Notes: a model not told the origin generated them from the sequence alone. Counted from the first letter of the stretch, positions 21,024 to 33,707 are shown. The stretch: 64,000 nt of DNA from Glebionis coronaria (GCA_025667525.1 CM046878.1:80682196-80746195); one strand, 5' to 3'. Program-made: numbers and translations.

Positions 21024-21255
21024 TGTTAGCCCTAAAATGTGAGCGCCATTTACGGAATTACATTTTATTCATATAGGCAAAACGTGGAGGGACTACTATT
21101 GACATGTTGTCAAAGTGACCTCTTGTCTAGCCTATATATACCCCTCCATACTTCCATGGAGGGGTGAGGATTCTTCTTCTTTGTGTATTTCCCTTTCTCT
21201 CTCTAAATACACACACTACATTCAAGCTTTACTCTCTCTCTCTAAAAATGTCTAA
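21024..21255 (+). mobile_element. 5' LTR (minimum extent)
   Basis: The part that can be matched to 23529-23758. The LTR probably runs further, but the partner is hidden by N. It has a TATA box followed by an inverted repeat. Confidence 0.7.
21133..21140 (+). promoter_or_regulatory. LTR TATA box followed by a hairpin
   Basis: TATATATA, immediately followed by the arms CCCCTCCAT (21141-21149) and ATGGAGGGG (21156-21164). The same arrangement is kept in the second LTR at about 23641-23672. Confidence 0.55.
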
Positions 21256-23516
21256 ACATTACTTTTATCCTCCCCGACCTCCGGATCATCCTCTAATAGC
21301 TTTGAATCCATGGATCAACAAACCTACCCGAGGACTCTCGAAGAGACCTTGAAGCCGTGTGCTCTAATCATATATATAATAAAGGGTTTGTGTTATGATT
21401 CGTGTTTGGTAGTATTTCAAGTCTGATATGAAAATATGATTCGTTTAATGGGAGCAGATTAAAGGGATTTGTATGTTCTGAGATTGATGGGGTTTGATTG
21501 TTTTATAAGATTGTAATGGTGATTGAAGGTCATTGTTGGGTTTGCTTCGTTTTGATTTGCTGAGAGATGGCTGATTAATGAACTTGGGAGAGAGTGTTTA
21601 TTTGGGGGCGGAGAAACTTTGATATCTGTTTAGAGTTAGCAAAGTTATTTGGTTACCTAATTTATAGGTGTGTGTTGACTTATATCAAGACCCCCAAGTG
21701 TTAACCGGGTATAATAATCTTTTTGTGGACACATCACTCCCACGTGTTGAGGGTTACAAAGGTTGGCTCAGTCAACCTTTTAAATGGAAATATGCGCTGG
21801 CAATCACTACTCTTACATTTCGTCCATTGTATGGACCGGGTATTGTTGATATGATGTTGGGCTAAGATAGCTGACTGGGCCAAAAGTTGCTATTGTTAAC
21901 AGTGGGTTATACATACTGCTGGGCCAGGAAACATATAGCCGGATATGCATATGGGAAATGATGATATTCTTGATAAATCGGGTATTCGATCGAAAGTGCT
22001 TAAACGACAAAGAAAAATTTTAGGTTTTAAACCTAATATTTTCGAAAAATTTTCGACGACCTCACCGCGGAGGTCGATCCGCGCATCAGTTGGGCATGTG
22101 ACTGACGTTGGGCTTAAAAGAAAAGTTACCTAGACAAAATTTGTCCCTTAATGACAATTCATCTCATAATTTGTTCTAGATAACGACATTCACAACACAA
22201 CACCAAAAGCAAACAAAACACTTAACGCTAAAACGATCCGATATAAGATTCACTTTAACGACAAGGCTAGTTTTGAGTCTACAAAGACAAGTGATCACGA
22301 AGTGGATTTGGTATTCTTTATTTGAAGTTAAAGTGGGATTTCATGAAGGCGTCTACTTATTTCATCATCGAGCTTCCTTCTATTTTCTACCCCTTTTCTT
22401 CAAACCCAGTCTATCGATTGATGACTTGCTTGGGCGATAAAATTTATGATTGAGACTTGAATTATCTAGTTTCCACTGTCAAGGGGTGGATGGTCGACGA
22501 CATGGATAACTATCATTTGTGGGTGTCACACGCAGTTGCTCGTGTGGATAACTTCAAGAGATGTTAGAGACTTGTTTCTGCACCGTTCTTCAATCGACAT
22601 AAGTGCAAGCTTAAGTAACAAATTTGGGGGATTGTACTTCAGTTTCAAGTTTGGAATATCGGGTTTACTTCACATGTGGTCACAACAAATAGCCGAATGA
22701 ATTCGAGGTTGGTAAGTTAGACAGAGAGAGATGGAATCAGCAATCAATTCTCACGGGATATTCATGAGCCTCATATCGACAATGGTACTTCATAGTCTAA
22801 GCAAAAATTTTCAAAGTTTCTCAATGACTTTCAAAACTTTTCAAGACATTTGCTTAAGACTAAGAACTTCTCGAGTATATGGACGTCCACGATAATGATG
22901 CTTCCAAGAGTTCGAAATCATCATGGGGGAAGATCGTGTACTTTGAAGTAATCAGATCAACTTCCAGGGGGTAGTAGTGTACATGGAATGGTATCTACTT
23001 ACTTTATATGATTTTTATGAAGTATTCTGCAGGCGGTGAGAAGAATTGTTGTTGATTTCCTGCATGTTACCCCAAACGGATTATCACCAAAAACCAAACG
23101 ACTTGAAACAGTATAGAAGCAGTGTTATTTGGTGTGGTTCTTCTACAAATTTCCGCTGTGCACTTAAACCGATGAGCTAGAAGATTGTTCAAACTACATC
23201 AAAGTGTCAGAATCTGCAAAAGATACAGATATTTGGGTTTGGGGGTAAGCTGATTCAGAAACTTCGTCAAAAAGAAGTCTATGAAGAAAGTTTTTTTAAT
23301 ACATGCTGCATGACTTGGGGAGAAGTTAATCCAAATCATGCATATTACAATTGTTCCACAACAAGTAAAGACAAAGAAGGATTCAAGTTGAGGTACAAGT
23401 TATGAAGACAAGAAGAATTAAAAGACATCCTCAGCATTGGAAGCGCCTTGGAAGACTTTATTTTGTTGTATTTTTACTTGTTTGGAACATTGTAAGTAAT
23501 TTCGTATGTCTCCACA
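21256..23516. other. Interior of the small LTR element, cargo unidentified
   Basis: No gag, protease, RT or integrase motif is visible. A short perfect hairpin GACCTC-accgc-GGAGGTC lies near 22058-22075. The interior may hold captured host sequence, but I cannot name it. Confidence 0.4.
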
Positions 23517-23528
23517 TTGGGGGAAGAT
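23517..23528 (+). other. Polypurine tract of the small LTR element
   Basis: TTGGGGGAAGAT directly before the second LTR start TGTTAG. Confidence 0.65.
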
Positions 23529-23758
23529 TGTTAGCCCTAAAATGTGAGCGCCATTTACGGAATTACATTTTTATTCATATAGGCAAAAACGTGGAGGGAC
23601 TACTATTGACATGTTGTCCAAAGTGACCTTTTGTCTAGCCTATATATACCCCTCCATACTTCCATGGAGGGGTGAGATTTTCTTTGTGTATTTCCCTTTC
23701 TCTCTCTAAATACACACACTACATTCAAGCTTTACTCTCTCTCTCTAAAAATGTCTAA
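23529..23758 (+). mobile_element. 3' LTR, cut by the assembly gap
   Basis: Nearly identical to 21024-21255, with a few single-base indels. Confidence 0.75.
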
Positions 23759-24758
23759 NNNNNNNNNNNNNNNNNNNNNNNNNNNNNNNNNNNNNNNNNN
23801 NNNNNNNNNNNNNNNNNNNNNNNNNNNNNNNNNNNNNNNNNNNNNNNNNNNNNNNNNNNNNNNNNNNNNNNNNNNNNNNNNNNNNNNNNNNNNNNNNNNN
23901 NNNNNNNNNNNNNNNNNNNNNNNNNNNNNNNNNNNNNNNNNNNNNNNNNNNNNNNNNNNNNNNNNNNNNNNNNNNNNNNNNNNNNNNNNNNNNNNNNNNN
24001 NNNNNNNNNNNNNNNNNNNNNNNNNNNNNNNNNNNNNNNNNNNNNNNNNNNNNNNNNNNNNNNNNNNNNNNNNNNNNNNNNNNNNNNNNNNNNNNNNNNN
24101 NNNNNNNNNNNNNNNNNNNNNNNNNNNNNNNNNNNNNNNNNNNNNNNNNNNNNNNNNNNNNNNNNNNNNNNNNNNNNNNNNNNNNNNNNNNNNNNNNNNN
24201 NNNNNNNNNNNNNNNNNNNNNNNNNNNNNNNNNNNNNNNNNNNNNNNNNNNNNNNNNNNNNNNNNNNNNNNNNNNNNNNNNNNNNNNNNNNNNNNNNNNN
24301 NNNNNNNNNNNNNNNNNNNNNNNNNNNNNNNNNNNNNNNNNNNNNNNNNNNNNNNNNNNNNNNNNNNNNNNNNNNNNNNNNNNNNNNNNNNNNNNNNNNN
24401 NNNNNNNNNNNNNNNNNNNNNNNNNNNNNNNNNNNNNNNNNNNNNNNNNNNNNNNNNNNNNNNNNNNNNNNNNNNNNNNNNNNNNNNNNNNNNNNNNNNN
24501 NNNNNNNNNNNNNNNNNNNNNNNNNNNNNNNNNNNNNNNNNNNNNNNNNNNNNNNNNNNNNNNNNNNNNNNNNNNNNNNNNNNNNNNNNNNNNNNNNNNN
24601 NNNNNNNNNNNNNNNNNNNNNNNNNNNNNNNNNNNNNNNNNNNNNNNNNNNNNNNNNNNNNNNNNNNNNNNNNNNNNNNNNNNNNNNNNNNNNNNNNNNN
24701 NNNNNNNNNNNNNNNNNNNNNNNNNNNNNNNNNNNNNNNNNNNNNNNNNNNNNNNNNN
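23759..24758. other. Assembly gap of 1,000 N
   Basis: Exactly 1,000 unknown bases, so a placeholder of arbitrary size. It hides the end of the LTR element and the C-terminal end of the left glucanase pseudogene. Confidence 0.99.
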
Positions 24759-25560
24759 ATGGAATCTGATAAGAAGGTTGTTTCTTGGTGAGGGAAGGAG
24801 GGGAGACAGTGATAGTAAGGTTGTATTCGAGGGTGTTGTATGCGTAAGAAAGACTATACATCTCACTCGTAACTTGATCTTTAATAACGATGTTAGGGGA
24901 AATGTGGTATCATATAGTTGGATGATATAGATATTGGAAAGGAAGTCTTTTCTTGTAGGCGTCAGGTTGCCAGAGTTGACATGGTCGACAAGTCCTTAAA
25001 GGTAGGTTGTGGCGTACTCCATGACAGCGTCGGCTATATCATAAAGGTCATTTGGCTAGCCAGTCTCTAGAATAAAACAATGCTTTTTCATTATCCATTT
25101 GGTGTTGTTGCTAGTAAACTGTGTAGGGATACAAGTTAACAAAAAATGATGAGCCAGTTTGCTTAATAGTTTGAGTTACGGTTTAAGAACATAGTCGGCT
25201 TGGGGGTTTATTAATTTAGCAAATGAAGGAACAAATGATTTTCTTACCACATTCGTAAAGCAAAAAGTAGTTGATATCGTAATACTTGAAACTCTTAGGT
25301 CACTGAGGATGTGGACGATATTTGGATCGCATGAACAAGTTCGTCTTTGGAGTACTAACCATAAGATTAAGATCACATGTCCTACCAGAAATAATTGTAA
25401 CTAGAGTTCGACGATAGAGGTATTGGTTCAACCAAACCCTAATAACTTCGATATCAGGAAAAATAGGAGATGTGTTGATGTAAGGTTTAGTGATTGGACA
25501 AAAGTAACGATGCTTTTGGCACTAAGTTTAAATTTGGGTTTAATGTGATGAATTTATTTT
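24759..25560 (-). pseudogene. GH17 beta-1,3-glucanase pseudogene, left copy
   Basis: GH17 enzymes cut beta-1,3-glucan and are usually secreted. Minus-strand translation gives VRKSFVPSFAKLINPQAD, matching the family region before the conserved YPY strand. Further on come ETG followed by a stop where the family motif SETGW is expected, MEYATTYL, and VDHVNSGNLTPTRK. The same blocks occur in the right copy at 60987-62597, on the other strand. Stops and frameshifts run throughout. The 5' part is more rearranged than in the right copy, and the C-terminal end is in the gap. Not functional. Confidence 0.7.
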
Positions 25561-25759
25561 CGTTAATGGTATATTTTTACTAATTTTCGATGTTGGGATT
25601 TTTTATTGGCGAGAAAAGTCGAATTTTGGAAATTTTATAATTATTTCAAACGCAATGTATCATTTGGTCAAAAACGGTCCTTTATATATTTATCATCGGT
25701 TCAGGTTGGATTGTTTACTCTCTTGGTTTTTATTTATTTAACTTCTTTTATTTATACTG

Positions 25760-26290
25760 CTTTGCGGACGTGATTTTTACATGAATATTTTTCTATTTTG
25801 TCACACTGAAAAGAAACTACAAAACAACATTCCAACAACGTACAACACTCTAAAACCATTTGTAGCCGATAAATGTTGCTATGAAGCGAAAGCTTCAGAC
25901 AACAAGGACATTTGTAGATACTTATTATAGTTGGATAGAAAGCTCCAAAGCCGTTAAATAAATTTTGATCAAATCCAAACTTAAGTATGAGTAATAATAG
26001 TGAATTGTAGTTTATATCGATTAAATGACACATTCTTTATTCTTCAAGTTTAAATGAATCTTATAGAATTCTAAGTATAACAGGTTTTTAAAATATTTTA
26101 TGATGATTCCTGATGTTCTAAATACTTTTTTCTCAAATTATATTTCATGTAGACTTTCTTAAAAAATATATCAGCCTATACCATTTGTTTTTCTAAAACA
26201 ATCTACAACTTTTACTTTACTTTATTTAGATCAATATTCCTAGCTAATATACGCGTTTTTTAAAACTTTTAGACCTAAAATCTATGATTC
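25760..26290. repeat. Flank repeat X, copy 1
   Basis: Non-coding segment similar throughout to 62655-63188 in the same orientation; both contain TTTTTACATG near the start, CAACGTACAACA, and TAGTTGGATAGAAAGCTCCA. In the right copy it lies just downstream of the glucanase, so it may be old 3' flank of that gene. Confidence 0.75.
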
Positions 26291-26983
26291 ACATTAAGAT
26301 AAAGTTTAAAGTTATAAATATAAAAGACATATCGATTAAAGTAAAACTTTGGGTTGGCCGCGGAGGTTCACCTGCGACGACTTCGGACTATCCAAAAGAG
26401 TAGTCGCCCTAGGATTAGTCGGCTTGCAATGTCGAGTCGGAAACCTAGGTATACCAAAAAAAAGAACACAATTTATCCACCCCACGCATTTTCTTATGTC
26501 TTTAGTTTTGTCTTCTCACAAAACTATGTACTCAATTTTCATTATTAAAACACAAACCTAAACTCTTACTTGAAAATTTTGAATCTTATTATATCATAAT
26601 TAGATTCTTTTTTCCAGTGTTGTAAAAAAGTCCCACAAGATCGATTAATTGCCATCTAAACGCTACCGGGCCACCAGACTTTCTTATTTATGTAAATCGA
26701 TCAAATAAATTGGTCAACCGTGATGAATGCTTGGTCAAACATGCCAGAAACTTGCAAATTTTGCCACAAATTTAAAAGATCACCGTAAACTTATTTGCCA
26801 AAAATTTAAAAGATCATCGTAAACTTATGTTAATTACTAATTTTATATAGCAATTTATATTTATTAGCAGTATTTTCTTAACAAAAGTCTTGTCGCAATT
26901 AATCAAAATAAACTACAAGTCAAAAAAGGGTTCTACTATGAAGATCTCCTATACTAAAAAGTACATAAAGGTACAAAACTCTC
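26291..26983. other. No gene seen; short tandem duplication inside
   Basis: AT-rich. A roughly 35-bp unit (core AATTTAAAAGATCA, then CGTAAACTTAT) is present twice in tandem at about 26763-26829. A GC-richer island at 26350-26450 has two short overlapping frames of no known similarity. Confidence 0.45.
26979..26983. repeat. Target site duplication CTCTC (left copy)
   Basis: Matches 58015-58019 and brackets the SIRE-type Copia with everything nested in it. Confidence 0.85.
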
Positions 26984-27508
26984 TGTTGATCCCAAACTCA
27001 GATCTTAAACTTTTATAGCTTGTTTAAGGTTTGTGATAGAAAGAATAAATTCAATCTAACACTAGAGAAACTTTGCAATACAAAGTAACTAAACAAGATG
27101 CGGAATATAGTGTTTAGCACAAGAACAAACGATTAAAGCAAACTTTAAACTTTAATATATAAAAGATATACGAATACCCAATAATGGTATTAGGGTTACA
27201 AAAACCTTAAAGTATGAAATGAAAGACAATAGAAAAAGACACACTTTGCATGATAACCTAGTGAGTCCTTTTATAGGCATAAGGACTCACATACAAGATT
27301 ACTACTAACAAACTTGGAAAGTATCTCGAAGTAGTAACAGAAACACGTAACAATCTATTCCAAGTTTATCTCTAGCGGTAGAGCCTTTGACTTCAGCAGG
27401 GGAACCAATCCCCCTGCCTTTGTTATTTAGCAGGGGGAACTTACTCTAGTAGGGGAACAAATGACCAACTAGCAGGGGTAACTAATATACTTATATTTAT
27501 TCCCAACA
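26984..27508 (-). mobile_element. 3' LTR of the SIRE-type Copia
   Basis: TGTTGATCCC...TTCCCAACA; partner at 57490-58014. A TATA box on the minus strand sits in a perfect inverted repeat at 27261-27290. Copies of AGCAGGGGAA cluster at 27395-27480. Confidence 0.9.
27261..27290 (-). promoter_or_regulatory. TATA box within a perfect inverted repeat
   Basis: Minus strand: GTGAGTCCTT, then ATGCCTATAA, then AAGGACTCAC. The ten-base arms are perfect complements and the TATA box straddles loop and right arm. The other LTR keeps it at 57767-57796. Confidence 0.6.
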
Positions 27509-27521
27509 ATCCTCCCCTAAA
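27509..27521 (-). other. Polypurine tract of the SIRE-type Copia
   Basis: Minus strand TTTAGGGGAGGAT directly before the LTR start TGTTGGG. Confidence 0.8.
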
Positions 27522-27591
27522 CTTGTGCTTTCACCTAAAGACAAGTTTCTGAATAAATACTTGCTGATGAGGGTGCTTACAAACTTCCTGG

Positions 27592-30354
27592 TCAAAGCTG
27601 ACTATGCATCATCCTTACCAGATCATAAGCAACAGGTGCTTTAGCATCTACAATCAAGTCAGCTTGTGCTAATTTCTTCAAAGTCTCCTGGTTGAAAGGA
27701 TAGTAACGATGATTGATCAAGTAGACACTTACCCCTTCCATTACTATCTCATAGACCCCAGAATTTGTAAACAGTTTCCAATACAACAGATTTCCTCCAT
27801 TTACTGCATCAAATATGGGATCAAACAATTCATGCTCATACATCCTATGCATGCACTCCCAGATCACCCAATCCTTCTCTACACCATCCATAGTAGGAGG
27901 TTTTGCAGCAAAGGTCTTCTTCAAAATCTTCCACAGATCTTCTAAGTCCTCACTATCCAAGGTTTGAAACATGACATCTAGACTTAGAAATGTTTGTGTT
28001 GTATTATCAGCTCTTGTAAGCTTCCACCAAGTCCTTCCCTTGTGTTCATAAACAGCATATTCTACTATGGCAAATTTCTTCCCAAGCTCACTGGGTGAGA
28101 TATCATCATTTTCCTGCATAATTAGCTGTTTATCAATTTCTTCATTTGAGGGACGTTGAGACTCCTTAGTAACTATGCCAACTTTTTCCATACTCTTGAG
28201 TCTTTTGGCTGCCCTTTGTGCATTGAGTACAGATCTCTCAATTGCTGGAAAACTTTCACCTGCAGATGCCCCTGCTTGTTATGATGCACCTGCTTGGGAT
28301 GATGCACCTGCTTGTGTAGTTTCCAATGTTATTCCTTCAGCCTTTCTTTTTCTGGATTCCCTAGCTTTCTGTAATACTTCATTTTGCCTCCTAAGACACT
28401 CAGCTTCCTCAGGAGAGTTAATAGTCATAAAGTCTTCCACATCCAATTCTCTTAAAACTGGTCTGACTGCCTTTTCTATATCCCCAAAAGTCATGTCTGT
28501 GAAATCACCATTCCTCCACTTCTTATGTCTCTTGAGCAAAACTTTATAGTGTGCAAGCCTTCCCTTCTCAGACTTCAAGTATTTCTCCTTCTGAATCTGA
28601 TTTGCCCTTCTTTCCAGATATTCATTTTGATATTTGTAAACCAGACAAATCAATTCATACCTGTCTTCCAAAGGAGCATTTACTAACTCCTTTTCCCATT
28701 GATCTAGAAATTCTTGAACATGAGGCACCCTTTCATCTAACTCTCTATGCATAATTTCAACCTGCTTAAGCATTTCGCTGGGCCTCATCTTTTGCATCTC
28801 TGATCCTGCACATCAATCTATTCCTGTTGTAGTCTGAGAGCTACTTGTGCATCATGTTCTTCTTGAGCCCTTTGTTGTTCAGGAGTTCTGAAGTAGGGGC
28901 TTCTTCTTGATTGCCCAGAGTTAGCAATGTTTGAGCAATCTCTTTTGTTGCACTCCCCTTATCACTTCCTTTCTCAGCACTTCCTTTCTCAGTCCCTTTC
29001 TCAGCACTTGCTATCTTTCCTTGCTTTAAACCCAGACCACCAGGATATTCATACCACTGAGTAGATTCTTTTGTATTAGGAACTTCCTCCCCTTTGGAAG
29101 CATCCTCATCTATAGTATGATAAGCTTGGTCTTTCTCCTCCCCTCAAGTGTAGCAAGTCTGGTTTCCAAATTATTGATAGCCAGACCTTGCTTTTTGACA
29201 GTTTGTACAAGTTGTGCATTCTGCTTTTTCAAGCTCATGCACATATTCGTCAATTCCAAAATGGTCATTGGTTGCATGCTGCTCTCAACCCTAGAAGGGG
29301 ATTTCTCCCCTTTTTAGGTATCATTGAGTGAGGGAGAGGACTTACTGATGGTGTCACTATCCTGCTCACCCCTTGAAGATGAGACAGTAGTGGCAGCCAA
29401 ACCCTCAGTGTGCTCCAACCTTTTGGAGGCTCTCCTCTCTGCTACTTGTGAAGATTCACCAGGCAAGGGAGACCTGGCGAACCTGGATTTAGTTCTCCTT
29501 TCATGTTTTGGATCAGCAGGGGGTAGAGTACTGGCAGGGGGTAGTTTCTTGGCAGGGGAATCAGAAGGTTTGTGTGTTGCTGTTTTTGTCTTGGCTTCTT
29601 CCTGTCTGATTTGTTTCATGATGATTGAAGTGAGTGGAATAGACCTGCCAGAAAATTGTGGAGATGGTGCAAGAAGTGTGGTGAATAGTTTGGTAGTATG
29701 CTTGGTTGCTAAAAAGTAGTTTTTGTGTGTGATAGGACCATGTTCACTCATATTTAGCAAAAGTTCTGTAAACCTTGGGTACATACAAAATTTTGAATTG
29801 CTTGTAACATTTTTAATCATTCCTTTGAAAATCATTTGAGAAAAATAGTACTTCCTCCCTGTTGCTAAGAAAATCAGGGCAGAGGCAACTTCACTACCAA
29901 ATTCATTGAAAGCAGTGGTTTTAGGTGACAAACATTGTAAAATTGTATGAATCAAATATTTCCCATGTGGGGCAAACTGACCTTTAGGTAACTTACATTT
30001 TTGATCATCAGAAAGAGTATACCCCAATTTAACAATACCCTCAAAGATATCAGCCTCAGGTAGGTTGGTTATCCCATCCTCATCATCTAGAAGAAGTTTG
30101 TCTCTAATGGAGGCAAGTGTAATCACTTTGGGATGACCATCTACTGTGCTTTGAATTATTACCTCTCCATTCACTGTTTTGGTCATTGACTTAGACCAAA
30201 ACTGCTGAATGTGTGAGGTGTAAATCCTAGGGTTGATGAGAAGAGCCACTCTAAAATACGAGGATTTTAGAAAAGCCACAACATCAACAAATTCTGTTGG
30301 TTCATCATGTAATAAAGCAATTTGATTATGATTAGCAGCAATTTTGAGAGGCAT
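27592..30354 (-). pseudogene. Extra ORF downstream of Copia pol, broken
   Basis: Starts MPLKIAANHNQIALLHDEP at 30354 and stays open for 346 codons to a TAA at 29314. The same frame resumes at 28797 and at 28191. Between about 29130 and 28850 the reading moves to another frame and back, and a further in-frame stop lies near 28277. Blocks: an N-terminal globular part (INPRIYTSHIQQFWSKS, FLIHTILQC-like, GRKYYFSQMIFKGMI); a Ser/Pro/Lys-rich linker; a coiled-coil-like stretch (LKKQNAQLVQTVKKQGLAI); and a C-terminal part (LYWKLFTNSGVYEIVMEG). I recall this type of protein next to Asteraceae Copia elements, sometimes labelled longin-like in databases. Its position matches the env-like ORF of SIRE elements, but I see no signal peptide or membrane segment. 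Confidence 0.75.
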
Positions 30355-31456
30355 GATAAAGGTTGAAAACGTTTGAAGGTTATAATGGTGAGAGTTAGGT
30401 GGGATTTGATCGAAGGAGAGAGATGGACCTGCTGGTGAAGGGAATTAAGTTTTTATAGGCGAATTGAAGAGCTGTGATTGGACCGAATTTTCAAATTGCA
30501 AAAATATCAAAGATAAATCTTGATAAAAAAGTAATTTATTTGAAATAATAAAGAAAAGATTACCAATCAGCGAAGAAAGCGCCTTAAATATCTTTTGAAA
30601 AGAATAAAATATTCCCTAACCAAAATTTTAGCAAGCATGCCCAACGGCTATAAGCAGGGTAACGGTATTGTCGGTCAACAGTCAAACAGGGGAATGTTTA
30701 TTAAGCAGGGGAATCAAAAGGTGAAAGCAGGGGAAACTTTCCTAGGGGTATTAGACTAATCATGGAGAGACCAATGATAAATAGCTCTGCTCTAATGCAC
30801 ACCCTTGTATACACAAGGTAGATATACAGAAACTCAAGAGTCCTCTATTCAAAAATGGTCTAAGCACAAAAAGATAACACATAAGTCACCCTGCACCTGG
30901 TCAACCCAAGAAAATAAGCATACCCTAGTCACCAACCCTACCTTTTCCCTTACCTATGGTCAGTTAGTCTTGGCAATGTGTACCAAACATCTGTATCTAG
31001 ACAGCAAGATGTTTTGATATAGAAGTACAAGTACACATTATAGTGCCTCAAGGTTTTAGAATTCTGACAAGCTTTGCAGCAAGTCTTCATCATTCTGAAC
31101 CCTTACTCACCAATGGATATGATCTAGAATCATATATGAGTATCCTAAGGATACCCTAAGTCCTAAAGGTGTGACCTAACCTCCCCTAAAACATAGAGCA
31201 TATACCTGATTCACCCTTGAGTGTAGTATGCACCATTTGGATCTCTGCATTGTTAGTCTAAAACCACATATAACAACTTTTAAAAAGAACAAACCCAGCT
31301 TAAGAGAAAAACTCTTTTAGCAGGGGAATGAACCCCAGCAGGGGAATCTTTGTTCAAAAGCAATGGAATGAAAAATGATGGAAAAATTGAATAACATTTA
31401 TACAACAACAGCGATAAAGCAACCCTGGATATACATAACACAATAGACATCAATTT
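30355..31456. other. Spacer between extra ORF and RNase H
   Basis: No gene. Holds at least six copies of the AGCAGGGGAA motif (30652-30736 and 31319-31343). Confidence 0.5.
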
Positions 31457-33707
31457 TTAGGGAGAAACCATTCCAATACCTGCAACCAGGTACTGAAACC
31501 TCCCCACTTCAAAGGCTTTTGTCAAAAGATCAGCAACATTAAGTTCTGTATCAATTTTCTCAGGGATAATTAGCCCTTTTTCAAAACAATCTCTAATAAA
31601 ATGATGTCTTATTTCAATATGTTTAGTCTTGCTATGAAAAACAGGATTCTTAATAATGCAAATGGTGCTGTTGCTGTCAATAAATAGCTTGGTTTTAAGA
31701 AAGTTATACCTATAATCAAGCAGCTGATTCTGAACCCAAAGAACTTGACCACAGCATGCAGCAGCTGCTACATACTCAGCTTCAGTTGTTGATGTGGCCA
31801 TAATAGTCTGCTTCTTACATTGCCAAGATATAAGCCTGCTTCCAAAAAATTGGCATCCACTTGTTGTAGACTTCCTATCATTGTTGTCACCAGCATAATC
31901 ACTATCTGAATAGGATATCAGCTCAAATGGTGACTCCTTGGGATACCAAAGTCCTAAAGTTGGATGACACTTTAGATACCTAAAAATTCTCTTCACAGCA
32001 AATAGATGACACTCTGTTGGTACCACCTGGTATCTTGCACATAAGCAGACTGCAAACATGATGTCAGGTCTTGAAGCTGTAAGGTACATGAGAGATCCAA
32101 TCATAGACCTGTAATTCCTGACATCAATTAGCTTTCCAGGACCATCTTTGCCCCATGGATGATCCTTGTCCATTGGTGTGGACACATTCTTTCCCTTAGA
32201 CATGCCAAACTTCTTCACAATTTCAGCCACATATTTGTCTTGTGAGATAAATATCCCATCTTTTCTCTGCTAAACTTGTAACCCCAAAAAGAAGTTTAGC
32301 TCACCCATGGCACTCATTTGGAATTTGTCCTGCATTAGCTTGGCAAACTCTTTGCTGAGCATAGAGTTTGTGGATCCAAAGATAATGTCATCAACATAGA
32401 CTTGTACCAAAAGAAGGTCACCCTTTTGTTTCTTGATGAACAGGGTCTGGTCAATTTTCCCCCTGTTGAAGCCATTATCTAACAGATATTTAGAAAGAGT
32501 TCCATACCATGCCCTAGGAGCTTGGTGAAGTCCATACATAGCCTTTTTCACCTTGTATACCTTGTCTGGATGTTCTGGGTCTTCAAACCCTGGAGGTTGC
32601 ATAACATAGACTTCTTCATCAATGATGCCATATAAAAAGGTACTCTTAACATCCATTTGGAACACTGTGAAATCCATGAATGAAGCATAAGCAAGAAATA
32701 ATCTAATGGCTTCAATTCTAGCCAGTGGATCAAATACTTCCTCATAATCAAATCCTTCTTCCTGTGTATATCCCTGTGCCACCAGTCTTGCTTTGTTCCT
32801 GACTACTATACCCCTCTCATCCTTTTTGTTCCTGAGCACCCACTTTGTCCCAATTGGCCTTGCCCATTTTGGACAATCTACCAGAATCCAAACCTCTTGA
32901 ATGTCAAACCGTAAGAGCTCCTCTTACATGGCTTCAACCCAACTTGGATCATTTAAAGCTTGAAAGATCTTCTTTGGCTCTTCTTGTGACAAAAATGCAG
33001 TGAACAGACAACATTGCATGTTGTCATGATTAAACTTCATGGTAATGTTTGCAATGAAGTTGTGCTCCTTTGCTGTATACCTTGTATGTCTAGGGGCTTC
33101 AGGATCACCAATGATTTGTGATAAAGGGTGATCCTTATTGATTCTGTAGGTGGGCTGCATACTCATGATTACTTCTGTTTCATCTTCTTCCAAGTCGGAA
33201 TTGATGGGGCTATCTTGATTAGGAAAGAACTCCTCAAAGGAGCTTCCAAAAGAGACAAGATGACCTAGAGATGGGTGTTGATGAGCTGAATGCAGTTCTG
33301 AATAACATGGACCTCCACTCTTAATTATTCTGCTTCTACCGCTGGATATGAGAGGACCATCAGATATGGGTGAAGATGAGGAAATGAGTGGGGATTCTCT
33401 TTCTTCATCATTAATGTCATTGACAGCTGGATCCTTTGTAGCAGGGGGAATCAATTGATCTAGCAGGGGAATCCTGGATTCCACTACTTTCAGCCATTCC
33501 ACTGCTTTCAGAAGTTGACTTAGCAGGGGAAGAGATTGTTTGTTCTTTCCTTTGAGAGGTATCATCTTCTTCACCTGTTTTTGATGCAGCTTCAATGGGG
33601 AATAGTGAAGGTACATTCATGTACCTCAACGGTGGCTTCTCTACACCAGTTGGTTCTTGAGTACCTGAAATGTTAATATTCTGCAATGCAACAGGTACAT
33701 AATTCAT
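31457..33707 (-). pseudogene. Copia reverse transcriptase and RNase H, broken
   Basis: One frame runs from about 33616 to 31457 with in-frame stops at 32924 and 32270; the linker upstream (to 33707) is in another frame, so a shift lies between about 33440 and 33600. RT: RNKARLVAQGYTQEEGFDYE, MDVKSTFLYG and the catalytic YVDD (LVQVYVDDIIFGS). RNase H: SDSDYAGDNNDRKSTTSG and TSTTEAEYVA, ending near GIGMVSP. These enzymes copy the element's RNA into DNA and remove the RNA strand in the virus-like particle. The N-terminal linker is Ser/Pro-rich with repeated DSPA/SSPA words, encoded by the AGCAGGGGAA motif. Confidence 0.9.

Larger units (their letters stand above)
21024..23758 (+). mobile_element. 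Non-autonomous LTR element, right end lost in the gap
   Basis: Two direct copies beginning TGTTAGCCCTAAAATGTGAG lie at 21024 and 23529. They match over at least 230 bp until the run of N. A purine tract (TTGGGGGAAGAT) directly precedes the second copy, so the element reads on the plus strand. The 5' LTR end and PBS are not identifiable. The roughly 2.1 kb between the copies has only short frames (21668-21865 and 21945-22133) that I do not recognise; no gag or pol motif is visible. Confidence 0.7.

Noticed and set aside
23745..24866. Long frames across the gap
   Set aside because: They consist of unknown residues from the 1,000 N.
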